Source: Deltaproteobacteria bacterium (GTDB lineage: Bacteria > Desulfobacterota_D > UBA1144 > Nemesobacterales > UBA2774). From it: a stretch of DNA of 64,000 nt. Both the position numbers and the translations under genes were made by a program. The notes beneath the pieces were generated by a model that had not been told where the DNA came from, made no database searches, and saw only the letters and a list, made by a program, of their open reading frames with translations. The stretch is taken from contig JAVKFU010000015.1 in assembly GCA_040223695.1 (NCBI GenBank), forward strand, positions 232,534 through 296,533, written 5' to 3'. Positions within the stretch are counted from its first letter, which is position 1. Every line of letters begins with the position of its first letter. Of the stretch, positions 55,013-63,734 are shown piece after piece.

Positions 55013-56860
55013 TTAGTGTACATTTGTAGCCATCTCGGACTTTTTTGCTTTTGAATGGTGAAGGGCGTTTTGAAGGACGCGGTCGAGTCCATAGATATCC
55101 TCGTGGAAATTAACGGAACCGTCGTCATCAACCCATGCCGTGAAATAAAGTATGTAAACCGGGACAGGTTCAGATAAATTCACGGTTTGCGTTTTCCCTC
55201 TGTTGATGGTAGAGCGGACTTTCTCATGTGACCAGGCCGGGTCTGAATAAAGTACGAACTCCGCCAGTTCAACCGGTTTCTCCACGCGGATGCAGCCGTG
55301 GCTGAAATTCCTCTGAGCCCTCTCGAAGTAACCCCTGTTCGGCGTGTCGTGTAAATAAACCGAGTGTTTATTGGGGAAGAGGAATTTAATTCTTCCGAGC
55401 GGGTTTGAAGGGCCGGGATTTTGACGAAGCCTGTAATTACCCGAAAGTACCTTGGATATATATTCTTCCTTTGCTGCTTTTGCACCTGCATCTTCCACAG
55501 GGGTTGCGTTACCGTTACCGATTATTGAGGCTAGATCCCCTGAATTTACGTCGGCTTCCTTTTTCTCGGGCGGCTGGTATTTGAGGCCTACTGCCTGAAT
55601 GTTTCTGCTGGTCATATAATCGGGGTCGGATTTGATCTTGGGAGCAATGTCATCCCTGAATATACTGTGCGGTATATTCCAGTAGGGATTTATAACAATG
55701 TGCGTCATCTGTTCACTGAAAATAGGGGTATTCCATTGGGGCTTGCCCACGACTATACGCATCGTAAGCGCATTATTGTTGTTTTCCACCGCATACAGGT
55801 GGAAGTTGGCAATGTTCACGAGTATATAACGGGTTCCCAGACTCTGAGGCAGTAACCGCCATCGCTCCATCGTGAGCTCAATCTGCCGTACACGCTCTTC
55901 AGCCGGAATATTTAGCGCCGCGAGCGTGGACTCCCCGACTACACCGTCCACATACAGTCCGTTTCGCTCCTGATATTTTCTTACCGCCTGATCGAGCGTA
56001 CTGTCGAAAGCGTCGTTCCCGAGTGCGGAACTGTCTATTTCCCCCGTCACCAGAAGCCTTTCCTTAAGAGCAGTTACCCTAGGACCTCTCGCGCCTTTTT
56101 TAAATTTAGGCCCTTGTGGAATGGGCTCCCAGCCGCCGTCAGCAGCCAGCTTTCTGTATCTTTCAAGCGCCGTTCTGAGCTTATCGTAAACGGGATATTT
56201 CGGAAACAGGCCGTTGATCGTTTCCCTGACATTATTTTGGTTTACGGCTGTTACAAGAAGGTCCGACAAGTCTATTCTCCTTTCTCCGAATATGAGCTCT
56301 ATATTAATCTGCTCGGGTGTGACCTGTCCGTATAATACGTCTTGGGCATAGCTCAGATACGAGTTCGAAAGCAGGAGGTCCAATTCCGCAAGCGACTCAC
56401 TATTGACAGGGCCGCCGGAGTCCTTGTCGGCTTGAATCCTGTTTAGCTCGTAGTCGATTTCGGTAAGACAATAACTGTTAGGGTTTAATCCTTCTCTGTA
56501 GCTGTCTTTTATGACATCTATCATTTCGTATGCCTGCGGGCGCGGACCGTTTTCATCTATCCACAATGGCTGGTAATTACGGTTCCGGTAAATTAACGGA
56601 AGCGATGCATGAGCTTTTATAGCCTTGGAATCTATTATAAATTTCCCCGGGTATTGAGGGTTATTTATTTTGAGCCCTATTAAACTGCTTATTTGATTAA
56701 GCGTAATTTCTTTATTGTCAGGCGCCGGGTCTTGGATTTCATGTACGGAGCTTTCCTGATTGGCGGGCACGCAGCCCGAGATAATAGTACCGGTAATGGC
56801 CAGCATAATTGTGAAAACGGGTAGTAGATTTCTCATCAATGCGTTAATCGGATTAAGCAT
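55013..56860 (-). CDS. L,D-transpeptidase, YcbB-like lipoprotein
   Basis: 615 residues. The N-terminus has a lipobox (ITGTIISGC, Cys30), so it is a lipoprotein; the start is ATG 56860, with ATG 56836 the alternative. A scaffold domain (about 70-240), a peptidoglycan-binding domain (about 252-310, GARGPRVTALKERLL ... VVGESTLAALNIP) and a YkuD catalytic domain follow, with the active-site motif SHGCIRV (Cys about residue 540) preceded by YLHDTPNRGYF. As in E. coli LdtD, it should form 3-3 cross-links between meso-diaminopimelate residues. The domain has an insertion of about 60 residues before the motif. Monocistronic. Confidence 0.9.
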   Translation of the reverse strand: MLNPINALMRNLLPVFTIMLAITGTIISGCVPANQESSVHEIQDPAPDNKEITLNQISSLIGLKINNPQYPGKFIIDSKAIKAHASLPLIYRNRNYQPLWIDENGPRPQAYEMIDVIKDSYREGLNPNSYCLTEIDYELNRIQADKDSGGPVNSESLAELDLLLSNSYLSYAQDVLYGQVTPEQINIELIFGERRIDLSDLLVTAVNQNNVRETINGLFPKYPVYDKLRTALERYRKLAADGGWEPIPQGPKFKKGARGPRVTALKERLLVTGEIDSSALGNDAFDSTLDQAVRKYQERNGLYVDGVVGESTLAALNIPAEERVRQIELTMERWRLLPQSLGTRYILVNIANFHLYAVENNNNALTMRIVVGKPQWNTPIFSEQMTHIVINPYWNIPHSIFRDDIAPKIKSDPDYMTSRNIQAVGLKYQPPEKKEADVNSGDLASIIGNGNATPVEDAGAKAAKEEYISKVLSGNYRLRQNPGPSNPLGRIKFLFPNKHSVYLHDTPNRGYFERAQRNFSHGCIRVEKPVELAEFVLYSDPAWSHEKVRSTINRGKTQTVNLSEPVPVYILYFTAWVDDDGSVNFHEDIYGLDRVLQNALHHSKAKKSEMATNVH

Positions 56861-57145
56861 CTTTTATCTCGATTTACCTATAGTCACTATCCAGAATAAA
56901 TATAACTGTCCGCAATGGATAGCCGAAATTTTAGATTATGTGAATAAAAAATATAACCCCTCGGTAACTATTATAATACTAAATTTATATTAAGGCTAGG
57001 GATTTATATCATATATGTATTGATACAGGGCTAAACCGTTTTTGAGTCGGATAACAGGCCAAGTGTAGTTTTGTCATCTTTTTCATCGATTGTATTGGGG
57101 CTGCGCCTGTATTGTTAATTTTTCTCATCTGTAAGTTGTGAGCTG
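56861..57145. other. Non-coding gap between L,D-transpeptidase and vWA genes
   Basis: About 285 AT-rich bases between divergent genes. No gene or repeat family seen. Confidence 0.4.
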
Positions 57146-57174
57146 TTGACTTTTTTAAGAAATAAAACTATACA
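57146..57174 (+). promoter_or_regulatory. Sigma-70-type promoter for vWA gene
   Basis: TTGACT (57146-57151) and TATACA (57169-57174) with 17 bases between; leader about 40 bases, ribosome site GGAGG at 57207. Confidence 0.65.
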
Positions 57175-57220
57175 TCGTTATATAAAGTCTTATCGAAAGA
57201 GCAGCGGAGGTTAGATTATT

Positions 57221-58666
57221 ATGGCTAAATTCAAGAGCGGATTCTCGATACGGGTATTTTTGGTGCTAGTTTCAGCCCTCATATTCTTGGGCGTAAGCGA
57301 AAGTATTACGGTACTGGCACAAACCGAAGAAGAAGGTTCGGGCTCCAATATATTACTGATTCTGGACGGTTCGGGGAGCATGGCCGGACAGATAGAAGGT
57401 AAGGCCAAGATGAATGTTGCGAAAGAGGTCATGACGGATTTGATCAATGATTTGCCCGATGATGTCAGTGTCGGCCTTGTTGTATACGGGCACAGGAGCA
57501 AGGGAGATTGTGACGATATTGAGATGATGGCTGAAATGGGGGAGATTGATAAAGCAACCTTAACCCGGAAAATTGAGTCGATAAGCCCGAGGGGAAAAAC
57601 CCCGATTGCAAAATCTCTTGAGATGGCCGGAGAACAGCTGGAGGCTATGGAGGATCTGACGACTGTGGTCCTTGTCAGCGATGGAGAGGAGACTTGCGAG
57701 GGAGACCCGTGCGCCCTGGTAAAATCTTTAAAAGAAAAAGGTATTAACGTTAATGTGCATGTTGTTGGGTTTAACGTGGGAGAAAAAGAGAAAGTCCAGC
57801 TCAGCTGTATTGCGGATGCGGGGGGCGGCAGATATTTCACGGCTAATAATGCGGATCAGCTTAAAGAGGCTCTTTCCGAAGTAAGAGAAGAAGTTGTTGT
57901 AAAAAAAGATGTGCCGAAGATGAACCCGCTTCCAATGGGCGGTGACAGAAAGGAGACAGCTGTACCGATCTCTGCAGGGGATTACGGGACGGACCATGAG
58001 ATAGCTAAAGGCCTTACGGAGTACTTTGCGGTTAAATTATCGCCCGGTCAAACCCTGAGTGTCGGATTTCGAACACCGGATACGACGAATCCCTATGCGG
58101 GAGCCTCGATTTACAATGAAGAGGGTAATCTCGTTATTAAAGAAACGATCATAGGCAGTCCCGGGACGCTTAAGTCTGTCAGCTGGAGCCCCGATTCAAA
58201 CAAAGACGAAAGTATGCTCTACATCGGGGTAGGCAACGATTACGACGAGAATGCTATTGAGACGGCCTATTACATTACAATTGAAGATAACTTCGATATT
58301 GGCAGCGCGACAGACGCCGGGGAGATATTCGACAATGCGATTAATCTCGAGCCGGGGAAGAGTAGCGGCCACCTGTCCGGGAAACGGGGAGAGGACAAGA
58401 AGGATTTCTATGCGGTCAAAATGAATGCCGGACAAAAGGTGAGTGTTAAAATAACGCCTGAATCCGATACGGGATTTAAGCTGACTATCTTCGATCAGGA
58501 CCGTGTAATTGTCAATAGCAAAGCTTCGGCCAATCCCGGAGCGATAACGCGGATTTCATGGACTGCGCCGGAGGATCAGGAAGTCGTATATATACTGATC
58601 GAGCCCCATAGATTCCCGGGTGAATCCTCGGCCATCAAGTATGATATGGATGTATCGCTCGACTGA
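57221..58666 (+). CDS. Secreted von Willebrand factor A-domain protein
   Basis: 481 residues. Signal peptide (VFLVLVSALIFLGVSE, cleavage near VLAQ). A vWA domain covers about 44-225 with the metal-binding MIDAS motif DGSGSM (Asp49, Ser51, Ser53), Thr in RGKTPIA and Asp in LVSDGEE. The next ~230 residues are two beta-sandwich units with the repeating phrase FYAVKMNAGQKVSVKI, like bacterial pre-peptidase C-terminal (PPC) domains. It is extracellular or periplasmic and probably binds other proteins or glycans. A good promoter and GGAGG ribosome site precede it. No operon partner; the next gene is on the opposite strand. Confidence 0.88.
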   Translation: MAKFKSGFSIRVFLVLVSALIFLGVSESITVLAQTEEEGSGSNILLILDGSGSMAGQIEGKAKMNVAKEVMTDLINDLPDDVSVGLVVYGHRSKGDCDDIEMMAEMGEIDKATLTRKIESISPRGKTPIAKSLEMAGEQLEAMEDLTTVVLVSDGEETCEGDPCALVKSLKEKGINVNVHVVGFNVGEKEKVQLSCIADAGGGRYFTANNADQLKEALSEVREEVVVKKDVPKMNPLPMGGDRKETAVPISAGDYGTDHEIAKGLTEYFAVKLSPGQTLSVGFRTPDTTNPYAGASIYNEEGNLVIKETIIGSPGTLKSVSWSPDSNKDESMLYIGVGNDYDENAIETAYYITIEDNFDIGSATDAGEIFDNAINLEPGKSSGHLSGKRGEDKKDFYAVKMNAGQKVSVKITPESDTGFKLTIFDQDRVIVNSKASANPGAITRISWTAPEDQEVVYILIEPHRFPGESSAIKYDMDVSLD

Positions 58667-58816
58667 GCCCTGAATGATTGAAGTGTGATAATTTTATATG
58701 AAGGATAAGCTTCGCTGAATGGTTAACTCAGGGAAGGTTTGAAACGGAGCACTTCCACCGCATTCTAAGGGTTCACTGAGGATTCGGTGGTTTGAAAAAT
58801 CCAGCGATAGATCCTA

Positions 58817-59563
58817 TCAGGCAAGAATTTCGTTCAATTGCGGCAATCCCTCAATCGTATAATCGGGCGGTGGTTCTGCTTGTAGTGAAGCGCGGTTTTT
58901 ATTCAGCCAGACCGTTTTAATTCCCACGGCTTTCGCTCCTCTGACATCGGCACTGAAATTATCCCCTACGAAGAGAGCGTCTTCCGGTTCGATGTTTAGA
59001 AGCATCAGGGCGCGTCTGAATATAATATCTTTTGGTTTTCTCCATCCGACTTCCTCCGATATTACAATCTGCTCGAAAAATCTCCCTATATCATACTTAT
59101 CGATCAGGGCGTGAGCGGTGGGGGCATAATCGAAGTTTGAAACTATTGCCGTAAGGTAGCCTTTCTCCTTAACTTTCTCCAGAGTGCGTTTGTTTTCTTC
59201 CGGGAATTCTATACACTGCGCGAGTCCGTCCATATGCGCGACTACCATTTCGTCTGCCAGCCTGTCGGTTTTTTCATTCGGAGTTAATTTCATATTCTGA
59301 AGCATCAATATAAACCTGTTACGGTTGGGAAACTCTCTGTATTCCGCAAGCTTCATCTCCTGAAACTGATGATAGCTCTCGATGAAGTAGGGATAGAAAC
59401 CGCTGAAGCTTATTTCCGGATAATACCTCTCGAAAACCGAATAGACCTCTTTGCTGGTTGTTCTTGAACGTATTCCGTTCATTTCTACCGTCGGTAGCTG
59501 TCTGAAGTTGAAATTTATAATCGTGTCAAACAAGTCGAATAATATTGCTTTGTACTTGTGCAT
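58817..59563 (-). CDS. HAD-superfamily hydrolase
   Basis: 248 residues. The nucleophile Asp10 is in ILFDLFDTI; the usual second Asp (Asp+2) is Phe12 here, as in several dehalogenase-type or unusual HADs, so phosphatase chemistry may be altered. Motif II Ser in IVSNFD, motif III Lys in GWRKPKDIIF, and motif IV in FVGDNFSADVRGAK. A helical cap sits between motifs I and II. Substrate unknown. It is in a run of minus-strand genes; the chelatase-like gene starts 440 bases upstream. Confidence 0.85.
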   Translation of the reverse strand: MHKYKAILFDLFDTIINFNFRQLPTVEMNGIRSRTTSKEVYSVFERYYPEISFSGFYPYFIESYHQFQEMKLAEYREFPNRNRFILMLQNMKLTPNEKTDRLADEMVVAHMDGLAQCIEFPEENKRTLEKVKEKGYLTAIVSNFDYAPTAHALIDKYDIGRFFEQIVISEEVGWRKPKDIIFRRALMLLNIEPEDALFVGDNFSADVRGAKAVGIKTVWLNKNRASLQAEPPPDYTIEGLPQLNEILA

Positions 59564-59622
59564 ACTTTAAGGTCCTGTCGAAATCAGGATATCTTTTCGT
59601 GTAAGTTTTACAGGTCTGGTTT

Positions 59623-60003
59623 TTAGACCTGATTTGCGGCCCTGGATATTTCCAATACAACTTCTACAATCTTTTTATGTACTCCCAGGGGCTCCGTCAC
59701 GGTATAAGTGACGCCATTGTGCTTCCCCGCTGCCGCCTTTACCATATTCGGAATATCCTGTGTAGAGTGCCTGCCCGGTGCAAGGAAGTACGGGTGTACC
59801 ACGATGTGGCCGGCGCCTTCGGCGACGCATTCATCAAAAGCTTGAGAGATAGTGGGCTCTGCCAGCTCCATATGGCAGTGTTTGACTATATCGAAGCCGC
59901 AGCCAATGTCTGATCTGACGAGATCTGTAATTTTAACGAGCATATCATTGGCTTCGCTAACCGTGCTTCCATGATCGACTAATATGAGCGCCTTTTTATT
60001 CAT
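59623..60003 (-). CDS. CbiX/SirB-like sirohydrochlorin chelatase
   Basis: 126 residues from the ATG at 60003; an earlier TTG (60033) would add ten atypical residues. The half-size CbiX fold opens KKALILVDHGSTVSEANDML with the His that binds metal, and has VHPYFLAPGRHSTQDIPNM with two further His. Such short enzymes insert Co2+ or Fe2+ into sirohydrochlorin as dimers. In this genome it could supply siroheme to the reductase at 52 kb. The His set looks intact, though the TTG leads to no clear ribosome site. Family members often annotate as 'cobalamin biosynthesis protein CbiX'. Confidence 0.82.
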   Translation of the reverse strand: MNKKALILVDHGSTVSEANDMLVKITDLVRSDIGCGFDIVKHCHMELAEPTISQAFDECVAEGAGHIVVHPYFLAPGRHSTQDIPNMVKAAAGKHNGVTYTVTEPLGVHKKIVEVVLEISRAANQV

Positions 60004-60068
60004 AATAAATACAGAGTATATCCTGTGAACCAAGAATTATTAATGCGTATCAATATAGCTTTATTAAG

Positions 60069-61238
60069 CTACTCGGAATTGTACGCGTTCAATTTTATGG
60101 ATTCGAGAACTATTTCCGCAGAGCGGTAGAACTCTTCCAATACTAGATACTCGTTAACGGTATGCAGCTCGTACATGCCGGTTCCGAGGTTGACGCATTC
60201 TATGCCCATCTTATTGAAGTAATTGGCGTCGCATCCTCCACCGCTCGTATGAAGCGCGATATTATGACCGAGGTTTTTAACGGCGGCTTGCACCAGCCTC
60301 GCAGGAAGCGACTCCGGGGGGACATCCATTTTGTCATAGCTTCTTTCGATCTTTTCTATGAGCTTGGCGACGTGGGTTGTGCCCTCGACCGCGAGATCGT
60401 CGTGTATTGTGACTTCGTATGTGGAAACCGTTTCGTGAAAGCAGCTCCTCATATGATCTACCTGGGATTCCAGCGTCTCTTCGTTATGGCTTCTTGCCTC
60501 TCCTACTACCCTGACAAGGTTCGGGACTATATTTGTTGCCCTGCCTCCCTCTATGAGCCCTATGTTTGCCGTTGTGATTTCGTCTATTCTTCCGAGCTTC
60601 ATTTTCGATATCGCTTCACTCGCGATTTGGATCGCGCTGATCCCGTTTTCAGGACAGAGCCCCGCATGGGCTTCGAGTCCGTGTACATTGAATTCAAGCT
60701 TGACCGCGGAAGGGCATCTGAGCACCAGACGGGATGGTGTGCTGCTGTCGAGCACTACGCCGTGTCTTGATCTGAACCTGGATATATCGATATGCTTTGC
60801 TCCGAGCAGTCCTATCTCCTCACAGATTGTAAAGGCGACTTCAATATCTCCGTGCGGAATATTTTTTTCCTTTAGCGTCCTTAATACCTCCACTATTACC
60901 GCTACTCCGCTTTTGTCGTCGCTTCCCAGAATTGTCGAGCCGTCACTTTTCATGATACCGTTTTCGATTCTCGGGCTTATGCCTTCCCCGGGCCCGACCG
61001 TATCCATATGGGCCGAGAGAAAAAACGGGCGTGCGTCCGACCTGTTCCCCTTTAATCTTACGATAAGATTGCCGACATTTCCGTTTACCTTTTCACCCGC
61101 AAAATCGTAAAGGCATTCGGCCCCAAGCTCTTCCATCTCGCGCTCGAGCTTGGTTGCGACGTCTTTCTCCATTTTTGAAAGGCTGTCTATCCTTATCAGA
61201 TCCATTGCGTGCTCTGTCATTCTTTCTCTTTCGATCAT
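60069..61238 (-). CDS. M20-family metallopeptidase, PepT-like
   Basis: 389 residues. Motif 1 SAHMDTVGPGEG carries His and Asp; the bridging Asp lies in ILGSDDKSGVAVIVEVL; the general base Glu follows in ICEEIGLLGA. The dimerisation domain is about 190-300 (HAGLCPENGISAIQIASEAI). Two metal ions hydrolyse a peptide bond; the nearest well-known members are tripeptide aminopeptidase PepT and related carboxypeptidases. Start by ATG at 61238. The genes before and after have no clear functional link. Confidence 0.87.
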   Translation of the reverse strand: MIERERMTEHAMDLIRIDSLSKMEKDVATKLEREMEELGAECLYDFAGEKVNGNVGNLIVRLKGNRSDARPFFLSAHMDTVGPGEGISPRIENGIMKSDGSTILGSDDKSGVAVIVEVLRTLKEKNIPHGDIEVAFTICEEIGLLGAKHIDISRFRSRHGVVLDSSTPSRLVLRCPSAVKLEFNVHGLEAHAGLCPENGISAIQIASEAISKMKLGRIDEITTANIGLIEGGRATNIVPNLVRVVGEARSHNEETLESQVDHMRSCFHETVSTYEVTIHDDLAVEGTTHVAKLIEKIERSYDKMDVPPESLPARLVQAAVKNLGHNIALHTSGGGCDANYFNKMGIECVNLGTGMYELHTVNEYLVLEEFYRSAEIVLESIKLNAYNSE

Positions 61239-61424
61239 AAGGGCTCCGAGCTTGTATCTTGTATATAGTATGGATTATAAATGATAGATTGGTAAATTCG
61301 AGCTCACCAAAAAATGAGTATAACTTACGGGACTTCTTTTAGGAATTCAGTAATTGCTCGGGACAGAGAATAAATATTATCCTTTCAGGGGGCGTATTTA
61401 ACTTTGATAAGACCAAACCTGCAG

Positions 61425-61685
61425 TTATGACTCGTGGAGAATCCCCTGGAGGATGTCGATTACTTTTAGAAGTTCGGGCCTGTTGAGTGAGTATATGCGG
61501 TTTTGTTTTACCTTCTTTTCGTTTATCAGATTTGCTTCTTTCAGTATTTTCAAATGATTCGATACAGTAGGTTGAGATATATTAAATTTGCCCGCTATTT
61601 CACCCGCGCTTGCATCATTCTTTCCGAGTATGTTGAGAATAGTCCTTCTGCGTTCATCGCTGATGGCTTTGAATTTACAACCCAT
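61425..61685 (-). CDS. ArsR-family transcriptional regulator, SdpR-like
   Basis: 86 residues, a minimal winged-helix repressor. The HTH is SAGEIAGKFNISQPTVSNHLKILKEANLI; no metal-binding ELCVCDL motif, so it is not a metal sensor of the ArsR/SmtB kind but closer to the SdpR/autorepressor subgroup. CGGAG precedes the ATG. It has its own promoter at 61734-61762. The target is unknown; candidates are the SDR-DoxX genes directly upstream. Confidence 0.85.
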   Translation of the reverse strand: MGCKFKAISDERRRTILNILGKNDASAGEIAGKFNISQPTVSNHLKILKEANLINEKKVKQNRIYSLNRPELLKVIDILQGILHES

Positions 61686-61733
61686 ATTCAGTCTCCGTGG
61701 GGATAGTTTTTATTTAGATAATTATGAAAATTA

Positions 61734-61762
61734 ATTTTATATGAGAAATTTTGTAAAATCAA
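61734..61762 (-). promoter_or_regulatory. Sigma-70-type promoter for ArsR gene
   Basis: On the minus strand TTGATT (61762-61757) and TAAAAT (61739-61734) are 17 bases apart; leader about 42 bases. Located in the 95-base gap before the SDR stop. Confidence 0.55.
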
Positions 61763-61780
61763 ATACCGGGCTAAGAATTA

Positions 61781-62497
61781 TTAAAATTTCTCAACAGATG
61801 GTCGTAGGTCAAGCTCGAGTGTCCAGGAAGTCTTGTCCTGGATATGTATCTGCCAGTATTGCTCGGATATTGCCTCGGGTGAGAGGAAGCTGCCGGGCTC
61901 TCTGTCCGGTTGGCTTTGATTGTTTTCCTTGCTTGCGATTTGTCCGTCTATTATCACGTGCGCTACATGTATTCCCTCAGGGCCCAGCTCCCTTGCCATT
62001 GACTGAGCGAGAGCGCGCAAACCGAATTTACCCACCGCGAGACGCGCGAAACCCGCACTGCCACGCATGGATGCGGTAGCGCCCGTGAATATAATAGTTC
62101 CTCGACTTAGTTCGAGCATGGATGGAATAGCTTGCTTCGCGCATAGAAACGCGCCGAAGCAGTTTGTTTCCCATGAGCTTTTAAAATTTTCGGGTTCAAT
62201 ATCTATGATGCTCTGGGTTTCAAAATCGCCCGCATTGTATACAAGAATGTTTATATTACCGAAAGTTTCAACTATGTGCTTGAAGGCGGTCTCTACTTGT
62301 TTTGCGTCTGTTACATCGCAGGGTAGGGCTACTGCACTGCCTCCTTCTTCTTCGATAACTCCCTTAATTTTTTCCAGGTTTTTAGGAGTTCTTGAAATGA
62401 GGAATACCGTGTAACCTTCTTTTGCGAATTTGCGTGAGAGGGCGGATCCCAGTCCCGGGCCTACTCCTACGATGACGGCTGTTTGATATTTATCCAT
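61781..62497 (-). CDS. SDR-family oxidoreductase lacking the catalytic Tyr
   Basis: 238 residues. The Rossmann motif is VGVGPGLGSALSRKF, with Asn in VYNAGDF. In the active-site region the phrase FARLAVGKFGLRALAQSMAREL keeps the Lys but the position four residues before it, Tyr in classical SDRs, is Leu. This variant sub-group is common in proteobacteria, with ASMRGSAGFARLAVGKF-type wording. It may still bind NAD(P) but its reaction is uncertain. It starts 80 bases after DoxX on the same strand. Confidence 0.82.
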   Translation of the reverse strand: MDKYQTAVIVGVGPGLGSALSRKFAKEGYTVFLISRTPKNLEKIKGVIEEEGGSAVALPCDVTDAKQVETAFKHIVETFGNINILVYNAGDFETQSIIDIEPENFKSSWETNCFGAFLCAKQAIPSMLELSRGTIIFTGATASMRGSAGFARLAVGKFGLRALAQSMARELGPEGIHVAHVIIDGQIASKENNQSQPDREPGSFLSPEAISEQYWQIHIQDKTSWTLELDLRPSVEKF

Positions 62498-62577
62498 GGG
62501 CGCTTCAGCTTGGACCTTGATTGCCTACAGTGTGATCTGTGAGCTTCCGATACTCATTGTCCGGGCAGTTGATTGTT

Positions 62578-63018
62578 TTAATTATTGACTATCGCTCTGT
62601 CAATCGACCAAATACCTCCGCCTTTAATCAATACAATCAAACCAAGCCCTACGGCAAGTATATGGTATTCATATCCCTCCCCCGCTTTACCGCCGAGCCA
62701 GTTCATGAAGAACCCGTTAGGGAGGTGTACCATGAATATCGCTCCCAGCATTATCAGGGTTATACCGAATGCGGCGATTCTGCTAAGGAAACCCAGTATC
62801 AGGCCGAGTGCGCCGAAAGATTCGCCGATAATTATTAAAATTGCGACAAAAGCAGGCATACCGCTGCTGACAAAAAAGTCCACTGTTCCGGAAAACCCGG
62901 CCCCTCCGAACATTCCCAAAAGTTTCTGAAGTCCGTGTGGAAGTATTACTATGCCCAAAGCGATCCTTGCTATAAATGCGCCTACGTCACCTTTTGTACC
63001 TAACAATGAGCTTATCAT
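62578..63018 (-). CDS. DoxX-family membrane protein
   Basis: 146 residues, four membrane helices. The signature IARIALGIVILPHGLQKLLG and LGAIFMVHLPNGFFMNWLGG put it in the DoxX family, distinct from the copy at 9553. AGGAGG precedes the ATG. A promoter at 63059-63088 lies upstream. Together with the SDR 80 bases downstream, it may form a small redox unit under the ArsR-type regulator. Function unknown. Confidence 0.86.
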   Translation of the reverse strand: MISSLLGTKGDVGAFIARIALGIVILPHGLQKLLGMFGGAGFSGTVDFFVSSGMPAFVAILIIIGESFGALGLILGFLSRIAAFGITLIMLGAIFMVHLPNGFFMNWLGGKAGEGYEYHILAVGLGLIVLIKGGGIWSIDRAIVNN

Positions 63019-63058
63019 TCGGAACCTCCTTTCAGCTGTGATCGATCCTTAAGTATTT

Positions 63059-63088
63059 ATTCTATCTCAAGAGAGCAGGGATTATCAA
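63059..63088 (-). promoter_or_regulatory. Sigma-70-type promoter for DoxX
   Basis: On the minus strand TTGATA (63088-63083) and TAGAAT (63064-63059) are 18 bases apart, about 40 bases upstream of the DoxX start. Confidence 0.5.
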
Positions 63089-63734
63089 GGCTTAACCTGT
63101 GTCATTGGCTATTGATTTGTTATAAGGCTGATTCTAGCAGATTACTATTCTTTTAAACAGCAATAGCCAATCTTGGTGTTTCATTGCTCCTCAGTTTGGG
63201 TTATTTGATTTGTATAAGCTTCGGATATGGCTCTTCTCATTTCATCTGTTCTGAACAGGCAACGAGATTCTCATTTATCGGACCTCAAGCTGGTTTTCAA
63301 GTTCTGTTAAAACATAATAAATAGTTTGATATATATCTTCTAAGCTCCTGCTAATATACAATATAATACCTTGATAAACATTGTTAATTGTTGTTTCGTT
63401 TCTTTATCTTTGTATTTTTCAGCTGTTTTTCTTTAAAGGTGAAATATAAATATATATATTAACCGGCTGCACTCATTAATAATATGTCACCTAATGCAAT
63501 ATCTTAGTTGTAGGTTAAAACTTAAAGAAAAATTAGTGTAAGTGACGGATTTTATTGAAATCTTAAATATAGTGAGCATAGCAAGGCAATGATGGCATAT
63601 ATTTTATATGCTAATATATGATCAATTTGATATATATAATCTTTCCTCAAGCGATTCAAATGGAGCAAGGGCTGAGCGTATTACAATGAAAAATTTGTAA
63701 ATTCAGGCCCTATATAATCCTTGAGGTTTGATTC
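63089..63734. other. AT-rich non-coding gap
   Basis: About 640 bases, markedly more AT-rich than the rest of the window, with no reading frame I accept and no tRNA. No clear hairpin or repeat family from other gaps is present. Confidence 0.5.

Noticed and set aside
60162-60770. Plus-strand frame of 202 codons within the M20 peptidase gene
   Set aside because: Antisense shadow of the peptidase with its metal motifs intact on the other strand.
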